Positions 50,819 to 59,922 of a stretch of 64,000 nucleotides of DNA are shown in pieces. The translations under genes were made by a program, and so were the position numbers. The stretch comes from Xanthomonas sp. DAR 34887 (lineage in GTDB: Bacteria > Pseudomonadota > Gammaproteobacteria > Xanthomonadales > Xanthomonadaceae), in the NCBI RefSeq assembly GCF_041245805.1, contig NZ_CP162490.1:3759001-3823000 (forward strand), read 5' to 3'. The notes beneath the pieces were generated by a model that searched no databases, was not told where the DNA came from, and saw only the letters and a list, made by a program, of their open reading frames with translations. How positions within the stretch are numbered: position 1 is the stretch's first letter; every line of letters begins with the position of its first letter.

Positions 50819-51972
50819 CGCTGCACCTCCTCACGGCCATTCGGGCGCGGCGTGCGCTCCGGACTGCGGATACTTTCGGCCGGGCTGCTGGACAGCGACG
50901 GCATCAGGACTTCCTGCGGCAGCGTCGGCATGCCGCCGCTGGCGGACGGCGCCGGCATCGGTGCGGCGCTGGCGCCGCTCTTGCCGCCATCGGCCGGCAT
51001 CGGCACGTAGATCAGCTGGCGGCCGTCGCCACCGATGACCTTGCGGTTCTCCGCCAGCACCTTCTGCACCGTCTCCAGCCACAGCCGCTTGCGGGTGACC
51101 TCCGGTGCGCTCTGGTACTGCTGCTGCAGCAGGGTGAAGCGCTCGGCATCGCCCTGCGCGCGGGCGATCGCCGCTTCCTTGTAGCCCTCGGCGACGGTGC
51201 GGGTGCGCGCGGCCTGGCCGCGGGCTTCCGGCACCATCTTGGCGGCGTAGGCCTGGGCCTCGTTGATCAGCCGCTCCTTGACCTGCTGCGCGCCGTTGAC
51301 CTCGTCGAAGGCCGGCTTCACTTCTTCCGGCGGACGCGCGTCGGGCAGGGTCAGGCCGGTCACGATCAGGCCGGTGCGGTAGGCGCTGAGCGCGGCCTGC
51401 AGACGGTCGCGCGCGGCGGTGGCCATCGGCCCGCGGTTGTTCAGCACCACGTTGAGGTCGGCGCGACCGACCTGTTCGCGCACCGCGCTCTGCGCGGCCT
51501 GCTCCAGCACCTGGTCGGCGTTGCGCGAGCCGAACACGTACATGCGCGGGTCGTCGATGCGGTACTGCACGTTGAGCGAGACGCTGACGATGTTCTCGTC
51601 GCGGGTCAGCACCGGCACCTGGTTGCTGAAGGTCTTGATCTCGGTGGCGTTGACCTTGCGCACCGATTCGATCGGCCACGGCAGCTTGAAGTTCGGGCCC
51701 GGCTGCAGGATCCGCGAGAACTGGCCGAAGCGCAGCACCACGCCGCGCTGCTGCTCGCCGATCAACTGGAAGCAACTGAACAACAGCAACAGCACCACCG
51801 CCGCCAGCACCCAGCGGCCGATGTTGGCGCCGTCGCCGCCGAACAGGTCCTTCACCGGACCGGGCAACCCGCCCCACTTGCCGCCACCATTGCCGCCACG
51901 AGGCTTCCAGGGATTGCGCCCGTGATTGTCCGAGCCATCTCCGCCCTTGCCGCCGGGTGTATTCCAGGCCAT
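50815..51972 (-). CDS. hflK: HflK, SPFH-domain partner of HflC
   Basis: A 385-residue protein. It starts MAWNTPGGKGGDGSD with a Gly-rich cytoplasmic segment, then a membrane helix (WVLAAVVLLLLFSCFQLIG) and an SPFH domain (GVVLRFGQFSRILQPGPNFKLPWPIE) with the usual HflK blocks ENIVSVSLNVQYRIDDP and RIDDPRMYVF. The C-terminal tail (SGASAAPMPAPSASGG) is low-complexity. An upstream in-frame ATG would add 16 residues not found in HflK. It is translationally coupled to hflC. Confidence 0.97.
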   Translation of the reverse strand: MAWNTPGGKGGDGSDNHGRNPWKPRGGNGGGKWGGLPGPVKDLFGGDGANIGRWVLAAVVLLLLFSCFQLIGEQQRGVVLRFGQFSRILQPGPNFKLPWPIESVRKVNATEIKTFSNQVPVLTRDENIVSVSLNVQYRIDDPRMYVFGSRNADQVLEQAAQSAVREQVGRADLNVVLNNRGPMATAARDRLQAALSAYRTGLIVTGLTLPDARPPEEVKPAFDEVNGAQQVKERLINEAQAYAAKMVPEARGQAARTRTVAEGYKEAAIARAQGDAERFTLLQQQYQSAPEVTRKRLWLETVQKVLAENRKVIGGDGRQLIYVPMPADGGKSGASAAPMPAPSASGGMPTLPQEVLMPSLSSSPAESIRSPERTPRPNGREEVQR

Positions 51973-52115
51973 GCATGCTCCAAGAAGGTAGGTGGCGGCG
52001 CGTCGGTCCGCGCCGGTCACCGTAAGTGAGTCGCCGATTCTACAAGATGGGGCAGATCGGACGTTTCGAAAGGGCTATCTTGGTGCATTCCTTCGCGCCG
52101 ACCAAGGTGTACGCC

Positions 52116-53120
52116 ATGCCGCTCCCCGCCCGCTTTCCCGCTTTCCGCATCCACCAGGACGACGCCGGCTACCGCGCCGCGGTCGAACCGGTGGGGCTGG
52201 ACCAGCTCAGCCCTGGCGAAGTGGTGATCCGCGGTGCCTGGTCGTCGGTGAATTTCAAGGACGCGCTGGCCGGCACCGGCCAGGGCAAGATCCTGCGCCG
52301 GTTCCCGCTGGTGGGCGGCATCGACGTGGCCGGGCACGTGGTCGCCTCCAGCGATCCGGCGTTCAAGGAAGGCGATGCGGTGCTGGTCACCGGCTGCGGC
52401 CTGAGCGAGACCCGCGACGGCGGCTACAGCCAGTACGCGCGGCTGGAGGCCAAGTGGGTGGTGCCGCTGCCGGCTGGGCTGAGCCTGCGCGAGAGCATGG
52501 TGCTGGGCACCGCCGGCTTCACCGCGGCGCTGGCGCTGCTGCGCCTGCTCGACAACCGCCAGACCCCGGAGCACGGCCCGCTGTGCGTGACCGGCGCCAC
52601 CGGCGGAGTCGGCTCGCTGGCGATCGACATCTTCAGCCGTGCCGGTTTCGAGGTGCATGCGGTCAGCGGCAAGGCCGACCGCGCCGAGCACCTCAAGGCG
52701 CTGGGCGCCAGCCAGGTGCTGGGCCGCGACGCGCTGCAGACCAGGCGCCCGCTGGAGTCGGTGCGCTTCGGCGGCGGCCTGGACAACGTCGGCGGCGCGA
52801 TGCTGACCAGCCTGCTGGCGCAGACCGCGCCGTACGGCAACGTCGCCAGCGCCGGGCTGGCGGCGACCCCGGACCTGGACATGACGGTGATGCCGTTCAT
52901 CCTGCGCGGCGTGTCGCTGCTGGGGATCGGCTCGGCCGGCACCGCGCGCGACCTGCGCGACCGGATCTGGCAGCACCTGGGCAGCGACTGGAAACCGCGC
53001 CACCTGGACGCGATCTGCACCCGCCAAGTGGACCTGTCCGGCCTGCCCGAGGTGTTCGCGACGATGCTCGCCGGACAGTCGTTCGGACGCACCGTGGTGC
53101 GGCTGGATCCGGCCGCGTAG
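52116..53120 (+). CDS. YhdH/AcuI-type NADPH oxidoreductase (MDR family)
   Basis: A 334-residue zinc-free medium-chain dehydrogenase. Landmarks are VVIRGAWSSVNFKDALAGTGQG, VTGATGGVGSLAIDIFSRAGFEV (cofactor site), GGLDNVGGAMLTSLLAQTAPYG and IGSAGTARDLRDRIW. These match the YhdH/AcuI subfamily, whose members include acrylyl-CoA reductase; the physiological substrate here is not certain. The start MPLPARFPAF has AAGG upstream; earlier in-frame starts are not family-like. It is divergent from hflK. Confidence 0.93.
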   Translation: MPLPARFPAFRIHQDDAGYRAAVEPVGLDQLSPGEVVIRGAWSSVNFKDALAGTGQGKILRRFPLVGGIDVAGHVVASSDPAFKEGDAVLVTGCGLSETRDGGYSQYARLEAKWVVPLPAGLSLRESMVLGTAGFTAALALLRLLDNRQTPEHGPLCVTGATGGVGSLAIDIFSRAGFEVHAVSGKADRAEHLKALGASQVLGRDALQTRRPLESVRFGGGLDNVGGAMLTSLLAQTAPYGNVASAGLAATPDLDMTVMPFILRGVSLLGIGSAGTARDLRDRIWQHLGSDWKPRHLDAICTRQVDLSGLPEVFATMLAGQSFGRTVVRLDPAA

Positions 53121-53202
53121 ACGCCCCCGGGGGTTTGTGACGCGCACCGCTTTCCGGCTGCGCGCCGCTGCCACTACACTCGTGCTTCCAAGGGGGAAAC
53201 AC

Positions 53203-53586
53203 ATGGCACGCATCCTGATCGTCGACGATTCGCCGTCGCAGCTGCTGGGCATCCAGCGCATCGTCGAGAAGCTGGGCCACGAGACGCTCACCGCCACCGA
53301 CGGTGCGGCCGGCGTGGAAGCGGCCAAGGCGTCGCTGCCGGACCTGGTGCTGATGGACGTGGTGATGCCCAACCTCAACGGGTTCCAGGCCACCCGCACG
53401 CTGCGCCGCGAGCCGAGCACGCAGAACATCCCGGTGATCCTGGTCACCACCAAGGACCAGGACACCGACCGCATGTGGGGCATGCGCCAGGGCGCCCGCG
53501 CCTACATCACCAAGCCGTTCTCCGAGGACGAACTGTCCGAGGTGATCGAGCGGGTGTTCAGTGGCGAGGACCCGCCGAAGGGGTGA
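53203..53586 (+). CDS. Single-domain response regulator (PilH/PilG-like)
   Basis: A 127-residue CheY-like receiver. The acidic pocket D8-D9, phospho-acceptor D52 in LVLMDVVMPNLNG, and K104 in YITKPF are in place. There is no output domain, and the sequence ARILIVDDSPSQLLGIQRIVEKLGH is very close to twitching-motility receivers PilH/PilG. No other pil genes are in the window. AAGGGGGAAACAC precedes the ATG. Confidence 0.92.
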   Translation: MARILIVDDSPSQLLGIQRIVEKLGHETLTATDGAAGVEAAKASLPDLVLMDVVMPNLNGFQATRTLRREPSTQNIPVILVTTKDQDTDRMWGMRQGARAYITKPFSEDELSEVIERVFSGEDPPKG

Positions 53587-53591
53587 GGGGC

Positions 53592-53925
53592 CGGGATTCG
53601 GAATTGGGGATTGGGGATTGGTAACGGCGGGCTTCCGGCGGCGTTGGCTGCAACGTGAAGCTGCGGTGCACGCGGCGCTCCTGTAGGAGCGGCTTCAGCC
53701 GCGACAGGTTCCATCCGTAGCTTCTGTCGCGGCTGAAGCCGCTCCTACAGGGGTGCGTCGGTTTCTTTGGCACGCCTACGCCGCCGTGACGACGTTCGAT
53801 GGCCGATGCGCGCGAGCAGTTGGGGACGTTCTACCGCTACCGAGTCGCGGCTGAGCCGCTCCTACAACGATCGGTTCGACGAGGGAGCTATCGCTGTTGC
53901 GAATCCCCAATCCCGAATCCCGCCA
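53592..53925. repeat. Intergenic repeats between the receiver and cbpA-like genes
   Basis: A ggattcggaattggggattggggattgg stretch (~53592-53620) is mirrored by an opposite-strand copy, cgaatccccaatcccgaatccc (~53900-53922). Between them lies a full inverted repeat (53681-53750, ggagcggcttcagccgcgac type) and a degenerate arm near 53844. Two repeat families are thus nested in 350 bases. Confidence 0.8.
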
Positions 53926-53937
53926 TCCCGGCCTTCT

Positions 53938-54822
53938 TCAGATCGCCTCGCCGAACGCCTTGGCCAGATTCCGATAGGCCTTGCGCTGCGCCTCGGTCTC
54001 CGGCGCCGGCGCCAGCACTTCCAGTTCCACGATCTGGTCGCCGGCCGGGGTGCCCGGCAGGCCGCGACCGCGCAGGCGCAGCTTGCGCCCGGCATCGGAC
54101 TCCGGCGGGATCTTCAATTCCACCGCACCGCCCAGGGTCGGCACGCTGATGCTGGTGCCCAGCGCCGCCTGCCATGGCGTCACCGGCAGGGTGTAGAGGA
54201 TGTTGAGCCCGTCCACCTCGAACTGCGGATGCGCGGCGTATTCGATCTCCAGCAGCAGGTTGCTGCCGCCGTTGCCCTGCCCGCTCAGCCGGATCACCTG
54301 GCCAGGACGCACCCCCTTGGGCACGCGCACGTCCAGCTGACGGCCGTTGATGGTGATGCGCACGTTGTCGCCGGCATACACCGCCTCCAGCGGCACCGCC
54401 AGCTTGGCGCGGGTGTCGCCGCGCGGTGCCGCGCCCGGGCCGGGACCGGCACCGCCCTGGCGCGCGCGCTGCTGGCGCGCGAACAGGCTTTCGAAGAAAT
54501 CGCTGAAGCCGCCGCCGGCGCCGCCGTTGCCGAACACTTCCTCGAAGTCGTAGCCCTGCGCGCCGCCGTAGTTGGGCGGGGCATGGAACTCTTCGCCGGG
54601 GCGGTAGCCCTGCGCGCGCAGTTGGTCGTAGGCGGCGCGCTTGGGCGGGTCGCGCAGCGCCTCGTAGGCCTCGTTGATGGCCTTGAACTTGTCCTCGGCG
54701 CCGGCCTCCTTGCTGACGTCGGGATGGTACTTGCGCGCCAGCCGCCGGTACGCGGTCTTGATTTCGGCGTCGCCCGCGCTGGGCTCCACGCCCAGGGTCG
54801 CGTAGTAATCCTTGAATTCCAT
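53938..54822 (-). CDS. cbpA: DnaJ-class co-chaperone, CbpA-like
   Basis: A 294-residue protein. The J-domain MEFKDYYATLGVEPSAGDAEIK contains YHPDVSK (HPD). A Gly/Phe-rich region (FGNGGAGGGFSDFFESLFARQQ) and two C-terminal substrate-binding domains (VPLEAVYAGDNVRITINGRQL, VPTLGGAVELKIPPE) follow, and there is no zinc-finger domain. This is the CbpA arrangement, a DnaK co-chaperone that in E. coli also binds curved DNA. It lies 142 bases downstream of the Hsp20 gene on the same strand. Confidence 0.93.
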   Translation of the reverse strand: MEFKDYYATLGVEPSAGDAEIKTAYRRLARKYHPDVSKEAGAEDKFKAINEAYEALRDPPKRAAYDQLRAQGYRPGEEFHAPPNYGGAQGYDFEEVFGNGGAGGGFSDFFESLFARQQRARQGGAGPGPGAAPRGDTRAKLAVPLEAVYAGDNVRITINGRQLDVRVPKGVRPGQVIRLSGQGNGGSNLLLEIEYAAHPQFEVDGLNILYTLPVTPWQAALGTSISVPTLGGAVELKIPPESDAGRKLRLRGRGLPGTPAGDQIVELEVLAPAPETEAQRKAYRNLAKAFGEAI

Positions 54823-54964
54823 CCATCACCTCAAAAAGAGTCGGCCCGCCGCCTTGCGGCAACGGGCCGGTTGCATGCTGCGCACCATCGCCCGGCCATT
54901 CTACTGGCCGGCCGCGAAGGCGCGGCGACGCCGCGGCGTCGCCGGCGCGGGCGCGGGCGGGCGC

Positions 54965-55432
54965 TTACTGCACGATCGTGGCCCCGGTGTCGACCTGGAT
55001 CCGGCGCGGCGTGCTCGCCGGGCGCTTGGGGATGCGCACTTCCAGCACGCCATGGTAGCCGGTGGCGGAAATGTTGTCGGGATCGGCGCTGTCGGGCAGC
55101 GCGAAGCGGCGGTGGAAGCTGCCGTAGCGGCGCTCGATGCGCGAGAAGCGCTCGCTGTCGGCGGTGGACTCGCTCTTGCGCTCGCCCCGGATCGACAGGA
55201 TGCCCTTGTCCATCGACACCTCGATCTCGGACGGGTCGATGCCGGGCAGGTCGGCGTACAGCACGAAGCGCTCGGCTTCTTCCTTGATGTCCACGCGCGG
55301 CACCCACTGCGCGGTGACGACGGCCGACTCGTCGGTGCCGCCATTGGGGTCGAAGAAGCGGTCGAACACCTGCTTGATCTCGTTCTGGAACGCGGCCTGG
55401 GCCGGCAACGGGCGATAACGGACGATGCTCAT
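54965..55432 (-). CDS. Hsp20/alpha-crystallin small heat shock protein
   Basis: A 155-residue protein. The alpha-crystallin domain covers ~45-145: VPRVDIKEEAERFVLYADLPG, SIRGERKSES, RYGSFHRRFALPDSAD and YHGVLEVRIPKR. The C-terminus ends with the conserved I-x-V (RRIQVD) anchoring motif. It acts as an ATP-independent holdase. The start MSIVRYRPLP has AGGAGA upstream. A promoter-like sequence lies at 55514-55541, and a co-chaperone gene follows downstream, fitting a heat-induced pair. Confidence 0.95.
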   Translation of the reverse strand: MSIVRYRPLPAQAAFQNEIKQVFDRFFDPNGGTDESAVVTAQWVPRVDIKEEAERFVLYADLPGIDPSEIEVSMDKGILSIRGERKSESTADSERFSRIERRYGSFHRRFALPDSADPDNISATGYHGVLEVRIPKRPASTPRRIQVDTGATIVQ

Positions 55433-55513
55433 CTCGTAGTCTCCTGCAACGTGAATGGGATAAACCCTGACGGGTGGTTCGCGGCGCCGGGCCAGGCCCG
55501 CCGCCATGCCTGC

Positions 55514-55541
55514 CAGATAGGAATGGGCCGGCGCTTTTCAA
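55514..55541 (-). promoter_or_regulatory. Candidate promoter for the hsp20 gene
   Basis: On the minus strand TTGAAA (55536-55541) is followed by a 16-base spacer and TATCTG (55514-55519). CTTGAAA and CCCATT in the spacer also recall heat-shock sigma elements, but their spacing (about 9 bases) is shorter than the usual consensus. Confidence 0.45.
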
Positions 55542-55601
55542 GAGCTTTGACGCAGCCTTCCCATTAAGATTTCTAGACTCGATTCATCCAAGGAGCCCGA
55601 C

Positions 55602-56084
55602 ATGCCCATCCAGCCCGGCGAACGCATTCCCGAAGTGGTCCTGCAGCGCATCCGCGAGGGCGTGGAGCAGGTGGATACCCGCAGCCTGTTCGACGGCCAC
55701 CGCGTGTTGCTGTTCGCGGTGCCCGGCGCGTTCACCCCGACCTGTTCGGAGAAGCACCTGCCCGGCTACGTCGAGCATTTCGAGGAATTCCGCAAGCGCG
55801 GCATCGAGGTGTACTGCATGGCGGTCAACGACCCGTTCGTGATGCAGGCCTGGGGCAAGAGCCAGCTGGTGCCCGACGGCCTGCAGATGCTGTCGGACGG
55901 CAACGGCGCACTGGCCAAGGCGCTGGGCCTGGAAATGGACGCCAGCAGCTACGGCATGGGCGTGCGGGCGCGGCGCTTCGCGCTGTATGCCGAGGACGGC
56001 GTGGTGCGCGCGCTGTTCGTCGAGGCGCCGGGCGAATTCAAGGTCTCCGCCGCCGACTACGTGTTGCAGCATCTCCCCGACTGA
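55602..56084 (+). CDS. Peroxiredoxin of the Prx5/glutaredoxin-dependent type
   Basis: A 160-residue thiol peroxidase. The active-site motif VPGAFTPTCSEKHLPGY carries peroxidatic Cys48. FEEFRKRGIEVYCMAVNDPFVMQAWG and the C-terminal DYVLQHLPD match the Prx5 group; no resolving Cys equivalent is obvious beyond YCMAV. It reduces peroxides in the cytoplasm. It is divergent from the hsp20 gene and followed 34 bases later by the ferritin-like gene, forming an oxidative-stress pair. Confidence 0.94.
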   Translation: MPIQPGERIPEVVLQRIREGVEQVDTRSLFDGHRVLLFAVPGAFTPTCSEKHLPGYVEHFEEFRKRGIEVYCMAVNDPFVMQAWGKSQLVPDGLQMLSDGNGALAKALGLEMDASSYGMGVRARRFALYAEDGVVRALFVEAPGEFKVSAADYVLQHLPD

Positions 56085-56118
56085 ACCCTTTCACCCACCA
56101 CACAGGAACCGGCCAGCC

Positions 56119-56694
56119 ATGTCCAACACGCCAGCCAACGACGCCAAGCCGCTGCAGAACACCGCCGGCCTCACCGATACCGCCACCCTGCGCGCCAATG
56201 CGCGCCAGAGCATCGAAGACGGCGCGGTCACCAAGAGCTACAGCGCCGACCGCGAGGCGGTGATCAAGCTGCTCAACGATGCGCTCGCCACCGAATACGT
56301 GTGCGTGCTGCGCTACTACCGCCACTACTTCATGGCCTCGGGCATGCTGGCCGATTCGGTGAAGGCCGAATTCCTGGAGCACGCGCAGCAGGAGCAGGAA
56401 CACGCGCACAAGCTGGCCGAGCGCATCGTGCAACTGGGCGGCGAGCCGGACTTCAATCCCGACACGCTGACCGCGCGCTCGCACGCCGAATACAAGGAAG
56501 GCGAGGACCTGCGCGACATGGTCAAGGAGAACCTGATCGCCGAGCGCATCGCCATCGACAGCTACCGCGAGATGATCAACTTCATCGGCGACAAGGACAC
56601 CACGACCAAGCGCATCCTGGAGCACATCCTGGCCCAGGAAGAAGAGCATGCCGACGAGTTCTCCGACATGCTGGAAGGTTGGATCGGGAAGTAA
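56119..56694 (+). CDS. Ferritin-like/bacterioferritin-type iron protein, 191 aa
   Basis: A four-helix ferritin-like domain. The metal-binding pattern is in LLNDALATEYVCVLRYYRHYF, LEHAQQEQEHAHKLAERI, NLIAERIAIDSYREMINFIG and HILAQEEEHADEFSDML, with paired Glu/His in helices. The ~35-residue N-terminal extension is polar. Members of this DUF/bacterioferritin-like group store or oxidise iron. It is co-directional with the peroxiredoxin gene and closed by a strong terminator at 56721. Confidence 0.9.
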   Translation: MSNTPANDAKPLQNTAGLTDTATLRANARQSIEDGAVTKSYSADREAVIKLLNDALATEYVCVLRYYRHYFMASGMLADSVKAEFLEHAQQEQEHAHKLAERIVQLGGEPDFNPDTLTARSHAEYKEGEDLRDMVKENLIAERIAIDSYREMINFIGDKDTTTKRILEHILAQEEEHADEFSDMLEGWIGK

Positions 56695-56720
56695 TCCGGC
56701 CAGTCGTCTGAATGACATCA

Positions 56721-56747
56721 GCGCCCGGCAACCGCCGGGCGTTTTTT
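56721..56747 (+). terminator. Rho-independent terminator of the prx-ferritin operon
   Basis: A GCGCCCGGC-AACC-GCCGGGCG stem-loop is followed by TTTTTT, 26 bases past the stop. Confidence 0.92.
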
Positions 56748-56805
56748 ATGGCAACCGCGGTGAGATCTGCCGATGGCGCCCGCCGCGATCGAATCGGATC
56801 GTGCG

Positions 56806-57561
56806 TCTGTGCAATGAACCGGCGCCCCTGTAGGAGCGGCTTCAGCCGCGACAGAATCCATCCGCAGACCTTGTCGCGGCTGAAGCCGCTCCTACAAAGG
56901 CATGCCACGCGAAAGCGCACTGGCGCTTACCGATGTAGTCGCACGGGACACACATCTTGTGGGAGCGACTTCAGTCGCGACGGGCCTTACCGGTAACGCC
57001 CGTCGCGACTGAAGTCGCTCCCACAACACTCCCTTGACCGCGCGCAACAAGTCGAATGCCCTGCTTCCCGCGTCGCGCGCGCGCCACGCGCAAGCCCACT
57101 CAATGCAACACCCGGAACCGCACCTGTGTCCACGCGCCATTGCTGGCCAGCGCCGTCAGCGTGTGGTCGCCGGCCTCGGCGAATCTGTGCAATGAACCGT
57201 CCCCCTGTAGGAGCGGCTTCAGCCGCGACAGGATCCATCCGCAGACCTTGTCGCGGCTGAAGCTGCTCCTACAAAAGGCATGCCATGAGAAAGTGCGTTG
57301 GGGCTTCCGGATGTAGTCGCAGGGGACGCACATCTTGTGGGAGCGACTTCAGTCGCGACGGGCTTTACCGGTAACGCCCGTCGCGACTGAAGTCGCTCCC
57401 ACAACACTCCCTCGACCGCGCGCAACAAGTCGAATGCCCTGCTTCCCGCGTCGTGCGCGCGCCACGCGCAAGCCCACTCAATGCAACACCCGGAACCGCA
57501 CCTGTGTCCACGCGCCATTGCTGGCCAGCGCCGTCAGCGTGTGGTCGCCGGCCTCGGCGAA
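56806..57561. repeat. 378-bp tandem duplication spanning the 3' end of pbpC
   Basis: The segment 56806-57183 is repeated at 57184-57561 (same orientation; a shift of 378 aligns tctgtgcaatgaacc, both dyads, caacaagtcgaatgccctgc, and atgcaacacccggaaccgca). Each copy carries one ggcttcagccgcgac dyad, one gacttcagtcgcgac dyad, and the last ~27 codons plus stop of pbpC. The copy at 57184-57561 is attached to the intact gene; the other is a stranded tail. The copies differ by few substitutions. Confidence 0.9.
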
Positions 57562-59901
57562 ATCGCGCTGGAAGTTGCGCGCGCCCTCAGTACGCGCGAT
57601 CCAGCGTCCGTCCAGCAGCCAGTCCACCGGCGCGGCGGTGCCCAGTGCGCGCACCTGCAGGCGCACGCTGGGGCTGCCCGGCGCGCGCGCCAGCGTGGCG
57701 CGGTCGTTGAGGCCTTCGATGCGCAGTACGTCGTTGCCGCCGCGGCCGTCGTCGCGGCAGTCCGGCGCCAGCGCGGGCAGTTGGCCGGCCTGGCGTTCGC
57801 TGGCGTGCAGCCACGGGGTCAGCAGCGCCGGCCAGCGCGCCAGTTCGCGCTGCACGGCCTGGTGCGGCCGCGCGCAATCGGGCGACAGGCGCAGGCCGCT
57901 GCGCGCGTCCACCTGCACCGTGTCGCGGCCGGCACTCCATAGCCGCGCGTCGCGCTCGGCGAAGGTCGGCGGCACCGCGCCGTCCAGCGCGTAGGCGGAG
58001 AAGCGCCGCTGGCACAGCGCCGGCGGGGTCTGGTCGGCGGCGATGCCCAGCGGCCAGCACACGTCCAGCTGCTGCACGTTGCCCGGCATCGGCCGCGGCG
58101 CGTTGTCGCCGCGCGCGCGCGGCAGGCTGTCGATGGTCTCGAACATCAGCGGCAGCGCGGTCACCGCGCCGTACTGGCCGGGCAGCGGCGTGCCGTCCGG
58201 ACGCCCGACCCAGACCCCGACCGTGTAGCGGCGCGTGCTGCCGATCGCCCAGGCATCGCGGTAGCCGTAGCTGGTGCCGGTCTTCCATGCGACCCGCGGG
58301 CGCGTGCCGACGTCGAAGGTGCCGATGCCGTAGCCGGGCCGCGGATTGGCCTCGAGGATCTCGCGCACGATCCACGCCGCGCCGGGCGACATCAGCCGCC
58401 GGTCGATGACCTTGTCGCTGGCGGTGTAGCGCACGTGTCCGGCGATGCCGTCGCGGTTCAGCGCGGCGAAGGCGCCGACCAGTTCTTCCAGCTGCGCGCC
58501 GGTGCCGCCGAGGATCAATGCCAGATTCGGGGTGCTGCCGCGCGGAAACTTCAGGCCGATGCCGGCATTGTTCAGGCGCGCGGCGAAGCGTGCCGGGCCG
58601 ACCCGCTCGAGCAGGTCCACCGCCGGCACGTTCAACGACAGGCGCAAGGCACTGGCGGCGCCGACCGGACCGTTGAAGGCCTCGTCGAAATTGCCCGGGC
58701 GGTAATCGCCGAAACTCTGCGGCGCGTCCACCAGCAGGCTTTCGGAATGGATCAGGCCGTCGTCCAGGGCCATGCCGTACAGGAACGGCTTGAGCGTGGA
58801 ACCGGGCGAGCGCCAGGCCTGCACCATGTCCACGTCGCCGAGCCGCTTGCGGTCGCCGAACATCACCGAACCGATGTAGGCACGCGCCTGCAGGTCGCGG
58901 TTGTCCACCACCAGCAACGCCGCGGAGGTGCGCTCGGGCAGTTGCGAGAAATACGCGCTGACCCGGTCCTCCAGGGTGCGCTGCAGGTCGGCATCGATCG
59001 TGGAGACGATGTGCGCGGCGCGCGGCGCTTGCCGGCGCAGGCGCTCGGCCAGCAGCGCGGCATGCATCGGCGATTGCAGCGAGCGCGCCACCACCGGCTC
59101 GATGCGCGCGTCGTCGACCTGCTCGCGCGACCATACGTGCAGTTCCACCATGCGCTCGAGCACCTTGTCGCGCGCGGCGCGCGCGGCCTCCGGATGCCGG
59201 TCCGGGCGTAGCCGGCTCGGCGCCTGCGGCAGCACCGCCAGCAGCGCCGCCTCGGCCTGCGACAGACGCGCCGCCGGCTTGCCCAGGTAGGCCCAGCTGG
59301 CCGCGTCCACACCCTCGATGGTGCCGCCGTAGGGTGCGCGCTCCAGGTACAGCTGCAGGATCTGGCGCTTGCTCAGATGCACCTCCAGCTGCAGCGCGCG
59401 CAGCACCTGCTGCGCCTTGCCCCATGGCGTGCGCGTGCTGACGTCGTCCGGCATCAGGATCCGCGCCACCTGCATGGTCAGGGTGGAGCCGCCGGAGACG
59501 ATGTGGCGCGAGAACACCCATTGCTTGGCCGCGCGCAGCAGCGCCCACGGATTGACGCCGGGATGGCGCCAGAACCAGCGGTCCTCGTAATTCAGCAGCG
59601 CCTGCAGGTACAGCGGCGACACGCTCTGCGGCGTGGCCGGGTAGCGCCACACGCCGTTGCTGTCGGCGAAGGCGCGCAACGGCGTGCCATCGGCGGCCAC
59701 CACCAGGGTGGAGGTGTCGCGCGATTTCGGCAGCGGCAGCGGGAACGCCAGGTCCAGCAGCAACAGCGTGGCCAGCAGCGCCGCCGTGCCCCAGCGCAGC
59801 ACGCGCCAATGCCTGCGATCCACGTGCGGCCGCGGCAACAGGCGCGTCCAGCGCCGGGTGCGCCGCGCGCGGGGCGTGGCGGCGGAGACGTCCTGTGGCA
59901 T
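57478..59901 (-). CDS. pbpC: Penicillin-binding protein 1C
   Basis: An 807-residue bifunctional peptidoglycan synthase. It has an N-terminal cytoplasmic basic tail, a membrane anchor at ~36-55 (LRWGTAALLATLLLLDLAFPL), and a GT51 glycosyltransferase with E106 in EDRWFWRHPGVNP and GGSTLTMQVARIL. The transpeptidase motifs are S368-TLK (SPGSTLKP), SLNVP and KTG in WKTGTSYGYRDAW. A C-terminal BiPBP_C domain (VDWLLDGRWIARTEG) is typical of PBP1C. It stands alone on the minus strand and its 3' end is part of a tandem duplication. Confidence 0.96.
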   Translation of the reverse strand: MPQDVSAATPRARRTRRWTRLLPRPHVDRRHWRVLRWGTAALLATLLLLDLAFPLPLPKSRDTSTLVVAADGTPLRAFADSNGVWRYPATPQSVSPLYLQALLNYEDRWFWRHPGVNPWALLRAAKQWVFSRHIVSGGSTLTMQVARILMPDDVSTRTPWGKAQQVLRALQLEVHLSKRQILQLYLERAPYGGTIEGVDAASWAYLGKPAARLSQAEAALLAVLPQAPSRLRPDRHPEAARAARDKVLERMVELHVWSREQVDDARIEPVVARSLQSPMHAALLAERLRRQAPRAAHIVSTIDADLQRTLEDRVSAYFSQLPERTSAALLVVDNRDLQARAYIGSVMFGDRKRLGDVDMVQAWRSPGSTLKPFLYGMALDDGLIHSESLLVDAPQSFGDYRPGNFDEAFNGPVGAASALRLSLNVPAVDLLERVGPARFAARLNNAGIGLKFPRGSTPNLALILGGTGAQLEELVGAFAALNRDGIAGHVRYTASDKVIDRRLMSPGAAWIVREILEANPRPGYGIGTFDVGTRPRVAWKTGTSYGYRDAWAIGSTRRYTVGVWVGRPDGTPLPGQYGAVTALPLMFETIDSLPRARGDNAPRPMPGNVQQLDVCWPLGIAADQTPPALCQRRFSAYALDGAVPPTFAERDARLWSAGRDTVQVDARSGLRLSPDCARPHQAVQRELARWPALLTPWLHASERQAGQLPALAPDCRDDGRGGNDVLRIEGLNDRATLARAPGSPSVRLQVRALGTAAPVDWLLDGRWIARTEGARNFQRDFAEAGDHTLTALASNGAWTQVRFRVLH

Positions 59902-59922
59902 GCGGGCTCCCGGTGGAAGCGG

